Below are positions 1 to 6,343 of a DNA stretch of 47,391 nt, piece after piece. Each line of letters opens with the position of its first letter. The stretch's first letter is position 1. The translations under genes and the position numbers were made by a program. The notes beneath the pieces were generated by a model. That model had not been told where the DNA came from. It searched no databases and worked only from the letters and a program-made list of their open reading frames with translations. Source of the stretch: a virus; the IMG/VR virus record IMGVR_UViG_3300025949_000037, positions 1 through 47,391 of that record. One strand, given 5' to 3'.

Positions 1-23
1 GTACGGAATAGTCTAAATACTAT
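1..23 (+). promoter_or_regulatory. Partial copy of the repeated early sigma70-type promoter (-10 side only)
   Basis: The sequence AGTCTAAATACTAT at 10-23 matches AGTCTATATACTAT in the two complete promoters at 1621-1649 and 2686-2714. Here the -10 hexamer would be AATACT (16-21). The matching -35 would lie 17 bases upstream, before the window begins, so only half the promoter can be seen. It would read into the hairpin-rich leader and the small genes from 387 on. Confidence 0.5.
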
Positions 24-62
24 TTGCTCATCAAAGCAAGTTTTAAGGCATTTTTCCGTAAT

Positions 63-80
63 TCTATGCAACTGCATAGA
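63..80. promoter_or_regulatory. Perfect inverted repeat, possible operator
   Basis: TCTATGCA (63-70) and TGCATAGA (73-80) are perfect complements separated by only AC. The position is 42 to 59 bases downstream of the putative -10 at 16-21. That fits a dimeric repressor operator in the transcribed leader, or a short RNA hairpin, although a two-base loop is too tight for a good RNA hairpin. No T-run follows. The operator role is inference. Confidence 0.4.
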
Positions 81-386
81 CTAACAACCAACGACTTTGC
101 GCCTAGATTCAAGGCAAGTCCTGGCTGAAATTCGAGCGATACGCGAGGATTGCCAGCCACCTCCCCTCCTGTTCCTGAATGGAACGAAAGTGAGAATGAA
201 TCTTAAATCTTCTCCTAAGCGGAGCGACTGGCAAGGAGCGACAAGAGGCCGCGTCAGGCCGATCTGTGAGCGAGGCCCGCTGCGGCTGTCGCCGCAGCGT
301 GTTAGGGAGCGCCCAGAGCCGCGCTCCCTAACACCGCATCGTTTCACTTCATCTTTCATGCTCGATTACTTAGGTATAGTTCGAAC
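81..386 (+). other. Non-coding leader with two tandem GC-rich hairpins (279-298 and 301-332)
   Basis: This stretch lies between the left-edge promoter remnant and the first convincing gene at 387. It holds GCTGCGGC/GCCGCAGC (279-286 and 291-298, loop TGTC) followed two bases later by a perfect 12-bp stem GTTAGGGAGCGC/GCGCTCCCTAAC (301-312 and 321-332, loop of 8). No T-run follows either stem, so an intrinsic terminator is unlikely. A structured leader RNA, a protein-binding site or part of an origin are possible. An open frame crosses it (97-390), but it has a TTG start, no ribosome-binding site and Arg-rich composition, so I treat it as chance. Confidence 0.45.
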
Positions 387-545
387 ATGAGCACCACGAC
401 ACTTGTTGCCGCCAGCGCTATTCTCGTCTGTCATCTAGCGTGGCTGGTGCTTGGATTTGTGCATTTAACGACTGCTATGTCGGTACTTTCGTTTATGGAA
501 GTGGCGGCGATTTTCGTGTTTCTTGTGTCTTTGGTACGTTCGTAG
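387..545 (+). CDS. Small two-helix membrane protein, unknown function
   Basis: The 52-aa product is almost entirely hydrophobic, with a first membrane segment at about residues 5-28 (VAASAILVCHLAWLVLG) and a second at about 33-50 (VLSFMEVAAIFVFLVSL), ending VRS. It should insert in the inner membrane as a hairpin. The ATG has no clear Shine-Dalgarno sequence. A TATAGT just upstream (375-380) could serve as a -10 box, but I see no convincing -35. A small phage membrane protein of this kind could be a holin-like or superinfection-exclusion protein. Nothing in the sequence decides this. Confidence 0.5.
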   Translation: MSTTTLVAASAILVCHLAWLVLGFVHLTTAMSVLSFMEVAAIFVFLVSLVRS

Positions 546-558
546 GGATTTACAAATA

Positions 559-834
559 GTGAAAACACCGGCTCGTGATAAGTTGCCCCCGCAATGGCGT
601 GAACCGCAAGGTGCGGAACAGCACATTTACACGCAGGCGTACGTAGGTAAACACTGCGTACGCATCGGCGCGCGCTCCTCGTCGGACTGTATAAACGATA
701 CGATGCTTATGGAGCAGGTTCTCGAATTTAAGTACGCTGCGACTCGACAGAACAGAGTTCTTGTCGTTGACTTCGTGCCAAAATGGAAAGCCTGGATTCT
801 CAAACACGTGCTTAAAGTCGTCGTGGTGAGATGA
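559..834 (+). CDS. Hypothetical protein (91 aa)
   Basis: This short unknown protein begins MKTPARDKLPPQW and ends in a basic, hydrophobic tail (WILKHVLKVVVVR). I chose the GTG at 559 over the TTG at 523 because the latter overlaps the preceding membrane protein. An AGGG at 543-546 is a weak ribosome-binding site. No motif of known function is visible. It lies in the run of small early genes after the leader, and the long minus-strand frame opposite it is a shadow. Confidence 0.5.
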   Translation: MKTPARDKLPPQWREPQGAEQHIYTQAYVGKHCVRIGARSSSDCINDTMLMEQVLEFKYAATRQNRVLVVDFVPKWKAWILKHVLKVVVVR

Positions 835-865
835 TTGTGTTACTACCCAGTTAAAAGGATTCGCA

Positions 866-1135
866 ATGGATGAGGTAGAGAGTGGGCTAATGTTTGGTCG
901 TGATGAGGAAGCGATGCCCATCGTACAGCGCATCCGGGCGGAATTCGGGTGCGCGGGCTTGCTCGTGTTTATTGTACCGACTAGGGAAGTTCCTTTGCGA
1001 GCGCGCATTGCCTCGGAACTAACAATTGAAATGATGCAACAGATGCCCGATATTCTGCGACGCATTGCAGATTCGCTCGAAGCACACGTTACGCAGCTGC
1101 TTGCGGGGCCGCCGCCGGGCACGAAGCTTTCTTAG
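866..1135 (+). CDS. Hypothetical protein (89 aa)
   Basis: The product starts MDEVESGLMFG behind a good ribosome-binding site (AAAAGGA, about 855-861). It has a predicted helix-rich body with a hydrophobic core (CAGLLVFIV) and a helical second half (ELTIEMMQQMPDILRRIADSLEAH split around residue 55). No known domain is recognised. It is followed directly by the next small gene, whose ribosome-binding site overlaps this stop codon, so the two are probably translated from one message. Confidence 0.6.
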   Translation: MDEVESGLMFGRDEEAMPIVQRIRAEFGCAGLLVFIVPTREVPLRARIASELTIEMMQQMPDILRRIADSLEAHVTQLLAGPPPGTKLS

Positions 1136-1145
1136 AGGAGAACGG

Positions 1146-1397
1146 GTGTACATGGGTACGTTTGAAGAGGATAAGATCGAGGCACGCGGCGCGCACGAGG
1201 AGTTGCAGCGCCAGTTGCGTATGTTACAGGCGGCGATCGAGCGCGCTGAGAATGCGGGCTTGTCGTGCGTGTTGCAAATCAATATTTCGAAAGGCATTGA
1301 ACCGACATCGACCCGTATTTTGTTGAGTCGGGATGTTAGGTTTTCGATTGCCGAATCGCGCCTCATTCGTGCGCATGACTTTGCGCGCGAGGGTTAA
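1146..1397 (+). CDS. Hypothetical helical protein (about 83 aa)
   Basis: The start is GTG 1146, five bases after GAGGAG (1135-1140). ATG 1152 is an in-frame alternative 11 bases from the same site. The N-terminal half is a charged amphipathic helix (ARGAHEELQRQLRMLQAAIE) that could form a coiled coil. The second half is beta-like (LSCVLQINISKGIEPTSTRI). I do not recognise a family. It is the last gene before a 295-base intergenic region carrying a complete promoter. Confidence 0.55.
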   Translation: MYMGTFEEDKIEARGAHEELQRQLRMLQAAIERAENAGLSCVLQINISKGIEPTSTRILLSRDVRFSIAESRLIRAHDFAREG

Positions 1398-1620
1398 ATG
1401 CGCGTACAGTTGGCGTGTGTGTAAGTACGGGGCGTTAGTCGTGAGTGGCCCGGAGGTCTCCCGTTCATCCGCCTCCAAACAAACCGCGACGGCCGGTGGC
1501 GAGGAACCGATTTAAGCTAACGCCGTATGCGCTTTGCATAGGAACTCCGCTTAACCGCTCCCTCTTCGCGCGACCGGCACCCTCCTTTTGCCGGCGGTAA
1601 AATGTCTCTAGAATCTCCGC
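1398..1620 (+). ncRNA. Possible structured RNA closed by an 8-bp stem (1431-1438 with 1517-1524)
   Basis: This intergenic stretch has no convincing gene. GGCGTTAG (1431-1438) pairs perfectly with CTAACGCC (1517-1524). The 78 bases between can form internal stems: GGAGG (1452-1456) with CCTCC (1472-1476), and CGGT (1494-1497) with ACCG (1506-1509). The layout resembles a multi-branch RNA such as a leader, small RNA or decayed tRNA-like element, but there is no T-arm consensus, so it is not called a tRNA. A further stem CCGGCA/TGCCGG lies at about 1571-1592. This is inference from pairing only. Confidence 0.3.
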
Positions 1621-1649
1621 TTGCATCCTAGATAGATAGTCTATATACT
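1621..1649 (+). promoter_or_regulatory. sigma70-type promoter (early promoter copy 2)
   Basis: TTGCAT (1621-1626) is followed by exactly 17 bases and TATACT (1644-1649), a near-consensus host sigma70 promoter. The spacer contains the repeated string GATAGTCTA, shared with the copy at 2686-2714 and in part with the left window edge. The downstream gene has the ribosome-binding block CCGGAGTTCCGC, which is also repeated at the next promoter. Confidence 0.8.
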
Positions 1650-1692
1650 ATTCCCAGTCGAGCAGTATTCACCTAAACCGGAGTTCCGCATC

Positions 1693-2514
1693 ATGTCAAA
1701 CGACTTGTCGCACCTGTCACCCGATGCGCTTGCGTACCTCGAAAATTCGCAGCCTGCGCGCCCGTCGTTCCTCGATGCCCAGTCACAGTACGCCGCAAGG
1801 ACTACCCGGCGCCCGCAGTACGGCTATCAGCACAAGCTCCAGGCTACGGGTGGGGGCGCGTGGCTGAAGGACCCGCAGAAGGTCGTAGCGGCCACCGAAT
1901 TTGTTGCACAGCACGTCGACGTAATGAAGTGGATCGGGCACGCCGACCAGCGCGACAACAGCTTCGCCAAGTCGCTCGCCGCGTACTTCCAGCGCAACGG
2001 CTTCCTTTCCGAGGGGCAGATTAAAGCCGTTCGCAAAAACCTGCCCCAGCCGGTCGCCTTCGTAGCCGACCCGGAGCAGGCGTATATCGCCTCGCAAGGC
2101 GATAACCCGGCGACGCTTGCGATGGAAGAAGCTGATTTGCTCGCCGTCGACCTGCGCAACGTGCCCTCCGGCATGTACGCGGACCCACTCACGTTCGAGA
2201 AAACCCGCCTTAAAGTGCGCATCGACAACCTTGTCCTCGACGCAGAAGAGGCCGGCAAGTGGCGTGGGTGGATTTTTGTCAAAGATGGTGCCGAGTACGG
2301 ACACGGCAAGCGCTACGGCAAGCAACGGCCGGGCGGCATGTACGAGGGCGATATTAAGGACACGCTGCGGGCGATCGCAGTGGATCCGGGTGCAGCGAGC
2401 CGTGCCTACGGCAAGCTCGTGGGGCGCTGCGGGGTGTGCGGTCGCAAGCTCGAGGATGAGGATTCGGTAGCGCGCGGTATCGGGCCGATCTGCGCCGGCA
2501 AAATGGGGTGGTAA
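1693..2514 (+). CDS. DUF6011-type zinc-ribbon protein
   Basis: This 273-aa protein ends in a compact zinc-binding module, GRCGVCGRKLEDEDSVARGIGP followed by IC, which carries the C-x2-C, SVARGIGP and final Cys signature of the DUF6011 family found in phages and mobile elements. The N-terminal 200 residues hold a helical part (KSLAAYFQRNGFLSEGQIKAV) and a beta-rich middle (LKVRIDNLVLDAEEAGKWRGW). DUF6011 modules occur in proteins linked to DNA metabolism, and a nucleic-acid-binding role is plausible but not shown. It has its own strong promoter at 1621 and ribosome-binding site CGGAGTT, which makes it a likely highly expressed early gene. Confidence 0.75.
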   Translation: MSNDLSHLSPDALAYLENSQPARPSFLDAQSQYAARTTRRPQYGYQHKLQATGGGAWLKDPQKVVAATEFVAQHVDVMKWIGHADQRDNSFAKSLAAYFQRNGFLSEGQIKAVRKNLPQPVAFVADPEQAYIASQGDNPATLAMEEADLLAVDLRNVPSGMYADPLTFEKTRLKVRIDNLVLDAEEAGKWRGWIFVKDGAEYGHGKRYGKQRPGGMYEGDIKDTLRAIAVDPGAASRAYGKLVGRCGVCGRKLEDEDSVARGIGPICAGKMGW

Positions 2515-2517
2515 GAC

Positions 2518-2670
2518 ATGAGAACTTACAGAATTGCTTGCGGTTGGTGCCACGGGCAGTCGGCGCGCAAACATCGTCAAAAAGGGCACGTGGTGGTAGC
2601 TTGGAGTTTAGGAAAATCTAAACGCGGGCATACGGTGTACTACTGGCACCTGCCTCTTCCACATTTCTAA
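2518..2670 (+). CDS. Small Cys/His-rich protein (50 aa)
   Basis: This short frame starts three bases after the DUF6011 gene and encodes MRTYRIACGWCHGQ followed by a basic, His-rich stretch. A single C-x2-C-H plus downstream histidines (residues 19, 24, 38, 44, 49) could form a minimal metal site. Codon use and tight placement argue that it is real. Function unknown. The repeated promoter at 2686 starts just after its stop. Confidence 0.5.
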   Translation: MRTYRIACGWCHGQSARKHRQKGHVVVAWSLGKSKRGHTVYYWHLPLPHF

Positions 2671-2685
2671 AACCAAAATCTCGGC

Positions 2686-2714
2686 TTGCAGATTAGATAA
2701 TTAGTCTATATACT
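2686..2714 (+). promoter_or_regulatory. sigma70-type promoter (early promoter copy 3)
   Basis: TTGCAG (2686-2691), a 17-base spacer, then TATACT (2709-2714). The spacer (ATTAGATAATTAGTCTA) closely matches that of the promoter at 1621. The following leader ends in ACCGGAGTTCCGCG before the ATG at 2754, which repeats the translation-start block used at 1693. The whole promoter-to-start cassette is therefore duplicated. Confidence 0.8.
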
Positions 2715-2753
2715 ATCTGCAAGTCGAGTTCACAACCAAACCGGAGTTCCGCG

Positions 2754-3071
2754 ATGAAATCAAGCTACAAAGCCGTTACGGGTAAAGGGCAATCGGTGTA
2801 CTACAAGGAAACCGGCACGCTCAACGAGTACAAGGTGCAGCTTGATATCCGTACGGACTCGTATAAAACCCAAAGTCACGCTATTGCGAGCGTGTGGAGC
2901 GCGCGGGACTTGAAGTGGAATACGGTGTTCTCGATCCCGCCGTCTTTGATGAAAACGGACGAGGACCTCGGGTACAAGCCCACTGCGCCTCAGGTGACGG
3001 ACTTTGCCGCTGATCGGCGCGTGCTCCTCGAGCAACTGAAATTCGTGCTCGAAGCGGACACAAAGGAGTAA
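2754..3071 (+). CDS. Hypothetical protein (105 aa)
   Basis: This unknown protein is transcribed from the promoter copy directly upstream, with the ribosome-binding site CGGAGTT eight bases before the ATG. The first half looks beta-rich (KGQSVYYKETGTLNEYKVQL) and the second ends in an amphipathic helix (RRVLLEQLKFVLEADTKE). No recognised motif. It is two bases from the next gene and surely cotranscribed with it. Confidence 0.65.
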   Translation: MKSSYKAVTGKGQSVYYKETGTLNEYKVQLDIRTDSYKTQSHAIASVWSARDLKWNTVFSIPPSLMKTDEDLGYKPTAPQVTDFAADRRVLLEQLKFVLEADTKE

Positions 3072-3073
3072 AC

Positions 3074-3706
3074 ATGAAAAGTACAGCCATACCGGGACGC
3101 GGCGGCCAGTATGCCCCCGGCACCGCCCCTAAGCGGTTCAACTTCAAAGGCACGTTGTGTGTCTACCGCGAAAGCTCGCAAGTAGAATACTTGTCGGCCA
3201 AAGTAGGCTTGCTTGACGGGCGCAAGTTTTATTACTACCGCTGTCCTAAAGCCTTCAATGCTCTCATTACGAGCGGATTAGAAAACGTGTGTGAGGTTGC
3301 GTTTACGGCCGATTGGGACGGGACCAATCCCCGTTCGGTGCGGCGAATAAGCCCAACCGGCAACATGTTTCCGATCGTCATTCGGTTGTCGAAAGCACTG
3401 TGCGAGGAACTGTCCGAGTGCGAGATGGGAGCGTACGAGGACGCAGAGAACGCGGTGCAAATGGGCGAGGAAAATGATCGCCCGCTCGAATCGCATACCT
3501 ACATCGTAGCGAAGCGCGCTAAGGACAAACACCAACTCGTTATCCAAAACGCGGATGAGGCCGAGGATGTGTATTACTCCGTGTGCTCGGGTACGTTCGC
3601 AGGACTCGCCACGGCCGCCTTTCGCGCTGCGTGTCGTATTGCGAACATCCTCAGGCCTCACGCGCTTGCGGAAACTGTGAAGCTCTATCCCAAACCAACA
3701 CGGTGA
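3074..3706 (+). CDS. Hypothetical protein (210 aa)
   Basis: The product begins MKSTAIPGRGGQYAPGTAPK and has a mixed alpha/beta composition with an acidic middle (CEMGAYEDAENAVQMGEEND) and a hydrophobic C-terminal helix (ATAAFRAACRIANILRP). I recognise no catalytic or metal-binding motif. The gene lies two bases after its neighbour with AAAGGAG as ribosome-binding site (about 3062-3068). Larger than most early genes here, it may be a DNA-metabolism or host-takeover protein, but that is a guess from position only. Confidence 0.65.
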   Translation: MKSTAIPGRGGQYAPGTAPKRFNFKGTLCVYRESSQVEYLSAKVGLLDGRKFYYYRCPKAFNALITSGLENVCEVAFTADWDGTNPRSVRRISPTGNMFPIVIRLSKALCEELSECEMGAYEDAENAVQMGEENDRPLESHTYIVAKRAKDKHQLVIQNADEAEDVYYSVCSGTFAGLATAAFRAACRIANILRPHALAETVKLYPKPTR

Positions 3707-3711
3707 GCAGT

Positions 3712-3891
3712 ATGGCCATTCTAATTAAATACGGTGATGCCGTCCGCTCGTTTGAGAGCGCAGACGCTGCGCTCGGGCACACAATGATGCTCGATCGTAA
3801 GCAGATCAAATACACCGTAACGCCGGACGCAACCGAGCCGCGCAAAGAGCCCAAGTGCGCGCCGCTTAAATGCAAGAGGGCTGCTACATGA
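3712..3891 (+). CDS. Small protein, stand-alone copy of the domain duplicated in the next gene
   Basis: The 59-aa product (MAILIKYGDAVRSFESADAA...) is clearly related to the C-terminal 45 residues of the following gene. IKYGDAVRSFESADAALGHT aligns with IKCGDIVRTHRNAKAALAHM, and KQIKYTVTP aligns with KRKIPYTVSP. I chose ATG 3712 because the upstream frame overlaps the preceding gene. The stop TGA overlaps the next ATG (ATGA), so the two are translationally coupled. Function unknown. Confidence 0.65.
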   Translation: MAILIKYGDAVRSFESADAALGHTMMLDRKQIKYTVTPDATEPRKEPKCAPLKCKRAAT

Positions 3892-4229
3892 AATCGTTTT
3901 ACCAGTTCGAGAAAGGTAACACCGTGCGCGTCGTTACGCCGCGCGAGGATGTGCCTGAGATCAAAGCCGGTGCGCAAGGACAAGTGCGCGCCCGTCGCGC
4001 GAATCCCGATGCCAAAACGACAGCACAGTACCTTGTTAAATTCTACGGCTACGGCAACCTTGTTTGTTTTAATGAAGCGGCCCTAGTTAAGTGCGAGCCG
4101 TTTTCTCTTACTATCAAGTGCGGCGACATCGTGCGCACACACCGCAATGCTAAAGCTGCACTGGCGCACATGCAGCTGCTTGATAAGCGCAAGATTCCCT
4201 ACACCGTCTCGCCCATTCCTAAACAATAA
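3888..4229 (+). CDS. Two-part hypothetical protein: SH3/KOW-like N-terminus plus duplicated small domain
   Basis: Residues 1-70 (FEKGNTVRVVTPREDVPEIK... and YLVKFYGYGNLVCFNEAALV) read like a small SH3/KOW-type beta barrel. Residues 70-113 are a paralogue of the gene just upstream. ATG 3888 with AAGAGGG (about 3872-3878) was preferred over 3870 because it gives the ATGA overlap. The arrangement suggests a tandem duplication in which one copy became fused to a beta-barrel domain. Function unknown. Confidence 0.65.
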   Translation: MKSFYQFEKGNTVRVVTPREDVPEIKAGAQGQVRARRANPDAKTTAQYLVKFYGYGNLVCFNEAALVKCEPFSLTIKCGDIVRTHRNAKAALAHMQLLDKRKIPYTVSPIPKQ

Positions 4230-4248
4230 TCGGAGTTAATACCAAAAC

Positions 4249-4620
4249 ATGAAATCCACGGTGCTCGCCCTCATCTCAGCAGCCGCAGTGCTGCCAGGAT
4301 GTGCCGTATGTGAGCGGTTAGAACCTAACACTATCCGCCCCGAAGTACAGCACATCAGTCACATTGGTCAACACTTCGGAGGTAACCAAACCCACTTCGG
4401 TGCGGAGTTGGTAGGTGTTACGGCGGAATGGAAGTACAAGCACGTATTTGTCGATCTCGGCGAACACTACAACATTTCCCCCGGCGGTTTTCGTCAGCAA
4501 CACACGGTGCATCCGGACGGTAGTTGGAGCGACGATTACTCCAACTCGTGTGCGGGTGGCCTTTGCGGCCCGCGCGAAACGACCACGATTACGATTGGCT
4601 ACGAATTCAAACTCAAGTAA
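4249..4620 (+). CDS. Small phage lipoprotein, outer-membrane beta-barrel-like
   Basis: The protein starts with a short signal peptide (MKSTVLALISAAAVLPGC) whose LPGC is a lipobox, so Cys18 should be lipidated by Lgt and the signal removed by signal peptidase II. The mature part has beta-strand alternation and ends in a C-terminal strand (TTTITIGYEFKLK) resembling outer-membrane barrel ends. The stretch RPEVQHISHIGQHFGG is a pattern I recall from other phage lipoproteins of unknown role. A surface-modifying or superinfection-exclusion function is possible. The ribosome-binding site is CGGAGTT, 13 bases upstream. Confidence 0.6.
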   Translation: MKSTVLALISAAAVLPGCAVCERLEPNTIRPEVQHISHIGQHFGGNQTHFGAELVGVTAEWKYKHVFVDLGEHYNISPGGFRQQHTVHPDGSWSDDYSNSCAGGLCGPRETTTITIGYEFKLK

Positions 4621-4630
4621 GGACAACAAC

Positions 4631-4993
4631 ATGAACGTCGGAGACACAGTGCTGTTTGTACCCAATTCCCTTGTGCGTAGTGGTCTGCCGCAGGACGTTA
4701 CGATAACGAAGGTTGGTCGCAAGTGGCTGCATCTTAGTAACGGCATGCGCTGCGACCGTGTGGCAATGAAAGTCGATGGCGGCATTTACTCCAGTCCCGG
4801 CAAATGCTGGCCCTCGCGCGCCGAGTATGAAGCAGCTATAGAATTGCGCACCGTGTGGCTGCAGTTTAAGAAGGCAGTTGACAACGGCGTTTATCCGCCG
4901 CCGGGCGTGACGCTTAGCAACATCTACAAAGCAGCGTTTCTTTTGATGATTCCGCTGCCGCAACCGACACCTAAGAGTATAACTGAAGCATGA
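4631..4993 (+). CDS. Hypothetical protein with SH3-like N-terminus (120 aa)
   Basis: It begins MNVGDTVLFVPNSLVRSG, the pattern of small phage beta-barrel proteins that open with a GD-T-V-hydrophobic strand. Strands at VTITKVGRKWLHLSNG and RCDRVAMKVDGG follow. The second half is helical. ATG 4631 follows AAGGAC (4619-4624) and lies ten bases after the lipoprotein stop. The stop overlaps the next ATG (ATGA). Function unknown; KOW/SH3 barrels often contact nucleic acids or polymerase. Confidence 0.6.
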   Translation: MNVGDTVLFVPNSLVRSGLPQDVTITKVGRKWLHLSNGMRCDRVAMKVDGGIYSSPGKCWPSRAEYEAAIELRTVWLQFKKAVDNGVYPPPGVTLSNIYKAAFLLMIPLPQPTPKSITEA

Positions 4994-5088
4994 AACGCCT
5001 ACTGCAAGCCTATAAGCGCTGGCGACGTGCTCGCTATCGGGCCGCGCTGCGCACCCTGCGCCACATCGAGTTTTGGAGCGAGTACTGA
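4990..5088 (+). CDS. Very small Arg-rich peptide (32 aa)
   Basis: This 32-codon frame (MKRLLQAYKRWRRARYRAAL...) is linked by ATGA to the previous gene and by TGATG to the next, the pattern expected of a real coupled gene. The peptide is a strongly basic amphipathic helix with nine arginines and aromatic residues. It could bind RNA, DNA or membrane. It may instead serve only to couple translation of its neighbours. Confidence 0.45.
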   Translation: MKRLLQAYKRWRRARYRAALRTLRHIEFWSEY

Positions 5089-5276
5089 TGTCAACTAAAA
5101 CGGCTGCGGTGTACGCCGCAGTGGTTATAGGTATTGGAATACTCGAGGCGTGCTCGAAGGACTCGCCCGCCGACACCGAGACACGTATGGAGCAAGTGGT
5201 ACGCGATGCGAACGCGCCGCGTGCCAGCTGCTTGCCGGGCAAGTCTTATCTTACCACGAAAACACGATACGAGTAG
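5088..5276 (+). CDS. Small secreted or lipoprotein-like peptide (62 aa)
   Basis: ATG 5088 overlaps the previous stop as TGATG. The N-terminus MSTKTAAVYAAVVIGIGILEAC is a signal-type hydrophobic stretch ending in LEAC. That approximates a lipobox but has Glu at -2, which is atypical, so lipidation is uncertain. The rest is polar (SKDSPADTETRMEQVV...) with one more Cys. It has the size of an Rz1-like spanin lipoprotein, but it is not nested in a recognisable Rz, so I do not call it a spanin. Confidence 0.5.
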   Translation: MSTKTAAVYAAVVIGIGILEACSKDSPADTETRMEQVVRDANAPRASCLPGKSYLTTKTRYE

Positions 5277-5283
5277 AAAGTCT

Positions 5284-6012
5284 ATGTCCCTCAAATCGAT
5301 TGTGGCAACGTTTGAATGCGACGGCTGCGGTAAGAAAATGGAGGTTCCGCTCGACTTAGCGCACATGCGGCCGAAGGGGTGGGCGTTGTTTGATGAGGCA
5401 GAGGACGCATTACGCGGTGCGGTTGAGGTACGCAGCGCCACAGGCCCAGAGCTAACCCCGGCTGTTGTACACGGCTTGCATCTGTGTAGCGCGTGTGAGG
5501 CCATTGCTGCCGATGTGTCGCCGGGCGATGAGGAGTACGCGGCAAAGGAAGCGATTGAGGCGCAGTTATTGCGCTGCCTTCCGCATCGGCGAATAAAGTT
5601 TGATAAATCCGTAACCACTTTTAATCTGCAGTCGGTAGTAGATCAGCGCGCGGTTGATCTTAGTACCGACCGAGTACAGCACCTCATCGATATCAACGCC
5701 GTGCCGCGCTACCTTGTACAAGCACTGCTCGATGCGTTACACGAAGCACGCGAATCGGTGACGGAGTTGAAAGTGCAGAATGAAGCGTATTCGCGCCGCG
5801 ACCATGCGGCGATTGCGCAGGTTATGCATAAAGGACCCTACGTACTCGTAGTAGATAACAATTCACAGTGGTATGTAATACCAAAATCAAAACAAGCACG
5901 ATGGGAGTCGTGGCTGTTGACGTTGGATGCGGAATTGTTTGTGCCTACCTACGCAATACCTGTAGGCGGCTCGCCGAGTAGTGTGGCGTTTACGAATTTT
6001 GAATTGCAATAA
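5284..6012 (+). CDS. Zinc-ribbon protein of unknown function (242 aa)
   Basis: Two Cys pairs, CDGC at residues 12-15 and CSAC at about 68-71, form a C4 zinc ribbon at the N-terminus. They are followed by an acidic linker and a helical middle (HLIDINAVPRYLVQALLDAL). The C-terminal 70 residues look beta-rich (GPYVLVVDNNSQWYVIPKSK). ATG 5284 sits seven bases after the previous stop with GAGTAGAAAG as ribosome-binding region. The in-frame stretch upstream overlaps the previous gene and was rejected. DNA- or protein-binding is likely, but the role is unknown. Confidence 0.65.
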   Translation: MSLKSIVATFECDGCGKKMEVPLDLAHMRPKGWALFDEAEDALRGAVEVRSATGPELTPAVVHGLHLCSACEAIAADVSPGDEEYAAKEAIEAQLLRCLPHRRIKFDKSVTTFNLQSVVDQRAVDLSTDRVQHLIDINAVPRYLVQALLDALHEARESVTELKVQNEAYSRRDHAAIAQVMHKGPYVLVVDNNSQWYVIPKSKQARWESWLLTLDAELFVPTYAIPVGGSPSSVAFTNFELQ

Positions 6013-6043
6013 TACCAAAATCTTCCTACATCGGAGTTTTCCT

Positions 6044-6343
6044 ATGCTGACACAACGAGAACGGCTTACGCGCACGGGCGGCGACTTTGTTATTGAGCGC
6101 GATCTCAACACAGCGCAGATGCTGCGCGCCCGTCGTTTGTACGTCGACGTGCAAGACGGACCTATGACAGCTGCTTGCGAGATTGTCGCGTTACGTGATG
6201 CGCTCGTACAAGCGGCTAAATTCAGCTCGCACACACCCCTGTGTCGTGCGCTGCGCGGCTTGGAGCGTGATTGCGATTGCGGGTGTAATGCGATAAAGGA
6301 AATCGCTGCCGACATCCAACGCCGCAGTGGGAGTGCAACATGA
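6044..6343 (+). CDS. Hypothetical protein (99 aa)
   Basis: The ATG at 6044 follows ATCGGAGTTTTCCT, the same CGGAGTT ribosome-binding block used at 1693, 2754 and 4249. The product starts MLTQRERLTRTGGDF and ends with a Cys cluster (RDCDCGCNAIKEIAADIQRR) that could hold a metal. It is coupled to the next gene by ATGA. No family recognised. Confidence 0.6.
   Translation: MLTQRERLTRTGGDFVIERDLNTAQMLRARRLYVDVQDGPMTAACEIVALRDALVQAAKFSSHTPLCRALRGLERDCDCGCNAIKEIAADIQRRSGSAT

Noticed and set aside
97-390. Open frame of 97 codons across the left leader
   Set aside because: It has a TTG start, no ribosome-binding site and Arg-rich composition, and it runs through two strong hairpins. It is better explained as chance in GC-rich DNA.
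550-1122. 190-codon minus-strand frame
   Set aside because: Antisense shadow of the + strand genes at 559 and 866. No minus-strand ribosome-binding site or promoter, and all convincing genes in the window are on the + strand.
1431-1524. tRNA interpretation of the 8-bp closed structure
   Set aside because: No T-loop GTTC consensus, no CCA-adjacent acceptor geometry and too many bases. Kept only as a generic RNA candidate.
1783-2589. 268-codon minus-strand frame opposite the DUF6011 gene
   Set aside because: Arises from codon bias of the + strand gene, which has a clear zinc-ribbon motif, promoter and ribosome-binding site.
4990-5276. Rz/Rz1 spanin pair
   Set aside because: The nearby peptides are small and overlapping, but the first is a 32-aa basic peptide rather than a membrane-anchored coiled coil, and no endolysin or holin is adjacent.
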